Below, in pieces: positions 5,450-7,176 of a DNA stretch of 7,176 bases. Origin of the DNA: DATKQJ01 sp035534295 (GTDB lineage Bacteria; Chloroflexota; Dormibacteria; Dormibacterales; Dormibacteraceae); NCBI GenBank assembly GCA_035534295.1, contig DATLSE010000062.1, positions 1 to 7,176 of the forward strand, written 5' to 3'. Both the position numbers and the translations under genes were made by a program. The stretch's first letter is position 1, and every line of letters starts with the position of its first letter. The notes beneath the pieces were generated by a model. The model saw only the letters and a program-made list of their open reading frames with translations. It did no database searches and had not been told where the DNA came from.

Positions 5450-5845
5450 CTACGTGGGTGATTCGACCGTCATTCCGATCCGAACGGCCGCCTCTGCCAT
5501 TCGCCGATCGTAGGTGACGACCGCACCGAGGTCGCTGCCCAAACTTTGCGCGGCTGCCAGATGGATCGAGTCAAGCGAACGCAGCGATCCCGGCAGCGCT
5601 GCCGCGACGTCAAGGAGAGATCTGTTGACTTCGATGAGGTTCAGGCGGGATATCTGCCATCTGGCCGTTCGGATCGCCTTCGGACCCGATGGTGCGACGG
5701 CACGAACGGATTCGACTCGAAGCAATGTCGCCGAGGCCCGGCTAGGCCACTGGCGTAACCATTGCCGGAGCGCTGAGGACTCCGCCTCCGGCACGACAAG
5801 CTTTACGAACGCCGAGCTGTCGAGGTAGGCCACCCTACCGCTCAT
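5450..5845 (-). CDS. vapC: PIN-domain toxin (VapC type) of TA module 3
   Basis: Predicted PIN-family ribonuclease toxin of 131 residues. Active-site acids are Asp9 in AYLDSSAFVKLVVPEAES, Glu45 in LLRVESVRAV, Asp92 in RSLDSIHLAAAQSLG, and Asp113 in VVTYDRRMAEAAVRIG. The opening YLDSSA-VKL and the closing TYD-R-AEAA--G are typical of one large VapC subgroup. The ATG at 5845 lies inside the antitoxin gene with an 11-base overlap, so the pair is translated from one message. The gene is not closely similar to the other two toxins here, which argues against local duplication. Confidence 0.93.
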   Translation of the reverse strand: MSGRVAYLDSSAFVKLVVPEAESSALRQWLRQWPSRASATLLRVESVRAVAPSGPKAIRTARWQISRLNLIEVNRSLLDVAAALPGSLRSLDSIHLAAAQSLGSDLGAVVTYDRRMAEAAVRIGMTVESPT

Positions 5846-6113
5846 CAGCGCGAAGCTCGGCTAGGACCTGTGAGGGAAGCGGGGCCCCAGGCACCGGCTC
5901 AACCGCCGGTATGTCGAGGAGGTCGCCCTCTTCTTCTGGGCCCGTCGCGGCCCCCTCCACCAGCAACTGGGCGAGTCCACCGGCGGCGCGAACCGGGACG
6001 ATGCGAGCTACCAGACGGCCTCGTGAGGTGACCTCCAGAGACTCCCCTTGCTGCACCCGCGCCATGAGCTGGCTCGCGTTCAACCGAAGCTCGCGAATGC
6101 CCACTCGGTCCAT
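5835..6113 (-). CDS. vapB: Phd/YefM-type antitoxin of TA module 3
   Basis: Antitoxin of 92 residues. The Phd-like N-terminal domain reads MDRVGIRELRLNASQLMARV, then QQGESLEVTSRGRLVARIVP, matching the I-ELR-N-S-L--RV--GE---VT-RG--VA-I-P pattern of the family. The tail is long and acidic (PEEEGDLLDIP and onward, about 59-92) and should contact the PIN toxin. The ATG at 6113 is preferred to an in-frame TTG at 6119 for two reasons: it matches the usual family N-terminus, and it lies 7 bases after a TACACT hexamer. No Shine-Dalgarno is present, which fits a leaderless message. It overlaps the downstream toxin gene by 11 bases. Confidence 0.88.
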   Translation of the reverse strand: MDRVGIRELRLNASQLMARVQQGESLEVTSRGRLVARIVPVRAAGGLAQLLVEGAATGPEEEGDLLDIPAVEPVPGAPLPSQVLAELRADER

Positions 6114-6130
6114 GTGCAACAGTGTAGCAC
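6114..6130 (-). promoter_or_regulatory. Near-perfect palindrome (likely operator) at the TA module 3 promoter
   Basis: GTGCAACAGTGTAGCAC is a 17-base palindrome with 7 of 8 pairs matching. It runs from the antitoxin ATG back across the -10 hexamer. It is the most symmetric of the three candidate operators and is ideally placed for autorepression by the antitoxin-toxin complex. Function is inferred. Confidence 0.5.
6121..6126 (-). promoter_or_regulatory. -10 promoter hexamer of TA module 3 (leaderless start)
   Basis: The minus strand reads TACACT, then 7 bases, then the ATG at 6113. This is the same geometry as in modules 1 and 2. No -35 consensus is visible at the expected distance, where GC-rich sequence of repeat copy C begins. 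Confidence 0.5.
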
Positions 6131-6140
6131 CTGAGCGCTG

Positions 6141-6174
6141 GATGGCGGGGCATCGTAGACGTCTTTCGAACTTT
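6141..6174 (+). repeat. Direct repeat copy C, right border of TA cassette 3
   Basis: 34 bp, opening GATGGCGGGGCATCGTAG and continuing through the core ACGTCTTTCGAACT (6159-6172). It matches copy A at 30 of 34 positions. It starts 27 bases upstream of the module 3 antitoxin ATG. Core-to-core spacing is 792 bp (A to B) and 800 bp (B to C). Confidence 0.85.
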
Positions 6175-6436
6175 CGCCGCCGGGTTGCGTCGGGAGGGCG
6201 GCCCTATCCGGGGTGGGTTGCTTTTCTCCGAGGTGACGGCTGCTGAGGTGGGATGCCCAACGTCAGCTGGTCCGCGCTTGATTGGGGCCCCGCCCGACGG
6301 GTTGCCTCCTGCAGCCCGCAGCGACATCGGCTGGATGGAGGCCGGGATTCCGGACAGGGTCTTCCTCCGGCCCCGCCTCGACGATCCGGCCCTGATCGAG
6401 CCCGCGCCCAACGACCATGTACATGTCGCCTATCGG
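6175..6436. other. Intergenic region without a recognisable gene
   Basis: Between repeat copy C and the end of the permease gene. A plus-strand frame is open through it and into the permease region, with GC-rich third positions from about 6320 to 6410. It starts only with TTG, overlaps the permease gene and matches no family known to me. It could be a decayed gene end or chance. Confidence 0.3.
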
Positions 6437-7176
6437 TCAGTGAGATACCCAACGAAACCAGCGAATCCCGATCACGGCGAACACCACCGTGTAGCCGACG
6501 CTGGCGAATAGCGCGCCCCAGTTTTGGCTGCTCCAAGCAGTCGCGCCCATGGCGGCCGATAACAACGTCTCAAGACAGCCGCCAGGAGACCAGCGGGAGA
6601 CCAGTTCGACCGTCGTACCGAGCCGATCTGTATTTCCGAAGAGGCTGAGTCCGATCAGCGGTACGTAGATGAGGCGGCCAGCGGCGTTGAGCGTGTCCGC
6701 CGACGCTATGAGTCCCACAATCGCTTGACCAATGCTGAGGAAGACGGCAGATCCGAGCAGCGCCACCAAGACTGTGAACAGGTAGTCCTGCGGGGCCAGA
6801 GTGATACCCACGAAGAGGCCCGCAACCACGAGAACCACGATCGACATGACCAGAACCGCGCCGAGTTGGACAATCCAGCGACTGCCCATAATGGTCCAGG
6901 TCGGGGCCGGTGTCACCCGAAGCCGCTGAAAGACGCCGGTATCGCGGTCGCGCGCGATCGACAGCGAGTAGCCGACGGTCCCGATCGACACCAGGCCCAC
7001 GGTGAGCGCGAGGCCGATGCGGAACTCGGGGCCACCCAGTGCCGCCGAGTTCTTCCCGAGCCCAGTGGCCACCAACAAGATGAGCGGCAGGGCAAAGGTG
7101 AGCAGCAGAGACTGAGAGGTACGCATCTGAGCCGTACTATCAGCGCGCAGAAGAACCTTGAGCGATGACGACCAAG
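6437..7176 (-). CDS. ABC-2 type transporter permease; 5' end outside window
   Basis: Membrane subunit of an ABC exporter of the ABC-2 (DrrB-like) group, which pairs with a separate ATPase to export drugs, lipids or polysaccharides. From the first Met in the window (7126) there are 229 residues. Helices lie at about 5-22, 36-56, 84-108, 116-140, 150-164 and 205-223. The cytoplasmic motif ARDRDTGVFQRLRVTP at 59-74 is the family's R---G-F-RLR-TP signature, and SRWSPGGCLETLL precedes the last helix. The frame stays open upstream of 7126 to the edge, reading WSSSLKVLLRADSTAQ, which is a normal amphipathic N-terminus for the family. The true start is therefore probably at or beyond the right edge, and the ATPase gene may be just outside. 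The substrate is unknown. Confidence 0.9.
   Translation of the reverse strand, partial: WSSSLKVLLRADSTAQMRTSQSLLLTFALPLILLVATGLGKNSAALGGPEFRIGLALTVGLVSIGTVGYSLSIARDRDTGVFQRLRVTPAPTWTIMGSRWIVQLGAVLVMSIVVLVVAGLFVGITLAPQDYLFTVLVALLGSAVFLSIGQAIVGLIASADTLNAAGRLIYVPLIGLSLFGNTDRLGTTVELVSRWSPGGCLETLLSAAMGATAWSSQNWGALFASVGYTVVFAVIGIRWFRWVSH

Noticed and set aside
4549..6174. Integron attC sites or Xer/pdif sites as the identity of the 34-35 bp repeat
   Set aside because: No RYYYAAC/GTTRRRY pair and no long imperfect inverted repeat as in attC, and no similarity to dif-type 28-mers. No integrase is seen in the window.
4549..6174. CRISPR array
   Set aside because: Only three repeat copies, spaced about 800 bp apart with genes between them.
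6185..6511. Plus-strand open frame over the permease 3' end
   Set aside because: It starts with TTG, has no ribosome-binding site, overlaps a clear gene and has no recognised motif. GC-rich third positions over part of it are not enough to call a gene.

Overview
This is a high-GC bacterial window, probably from an actinobacterium or another high-GC phylum such as Dormibacterota or Chloroflexota. The assignment is an inference from three things: the GC-rich third codon positions, an Rpf-like secreted muralytic enzyme beside a LysM/SLT enzyme, and promoters placed so that the mRNA would start at the ATG (leaderless), which is common in Actinobacteria. No rRNA, tRNA, CRISPR array, transposase or integrase was seen.

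Layout. Left part (1-3653): the N-terminal part of an Amt ammonium transporter runs off the left edge on the minus strand. Upstream of it is a short secreted transglycosylase-like protein (minus). Diverging from that is a secreted LysM plus lytic transglycosylase protein (plus). This converges with a stand-alone amidase-signature hydrolase (minus), which is preceded by a small two-helix membrane protein (minus).

Middle part (about 3870-6175): a compact toxin-antitoxin island of three two-gene modules with PIN-domain (VapC-type) toxins. Module 1 (plus) has an AbrB/SpoVT-type antitoxin. Modules 2 and 3 (minus) have Phd/YefM-type antitoxins. In each module the antitoxin comes first and overlaps the toxin by 1 to 11 bases. 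Each antitoxin start lies 6-7 bases after a good -10 hexamer, and an inverted repeat overlaps that hexamer, as expected for an autorepressed leaderless operon.

A near-identical direct repeat of about 34-35 bp occurs three times (4549-4582, 5340-5374, 6141-6174), all in the same orientation and about 0.8 kb apart. It brackets module 2 and module 3 separately, so the two modules look like cassettes in a repeat-delimited array. This is the most unusual signal in the window.

Right part (6175-7176): a short stretch with no recognisable gene, then an ABC-2 type transporter permease (minus) whose 5' end lies beyond the window.

The left genes suggest a housekeeping background (nitrogen uptake, cell-wall remodelling, amide hydrolysis). 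The TA island looks like accessory DNA inserted between these genes and an ABC exporter operon.
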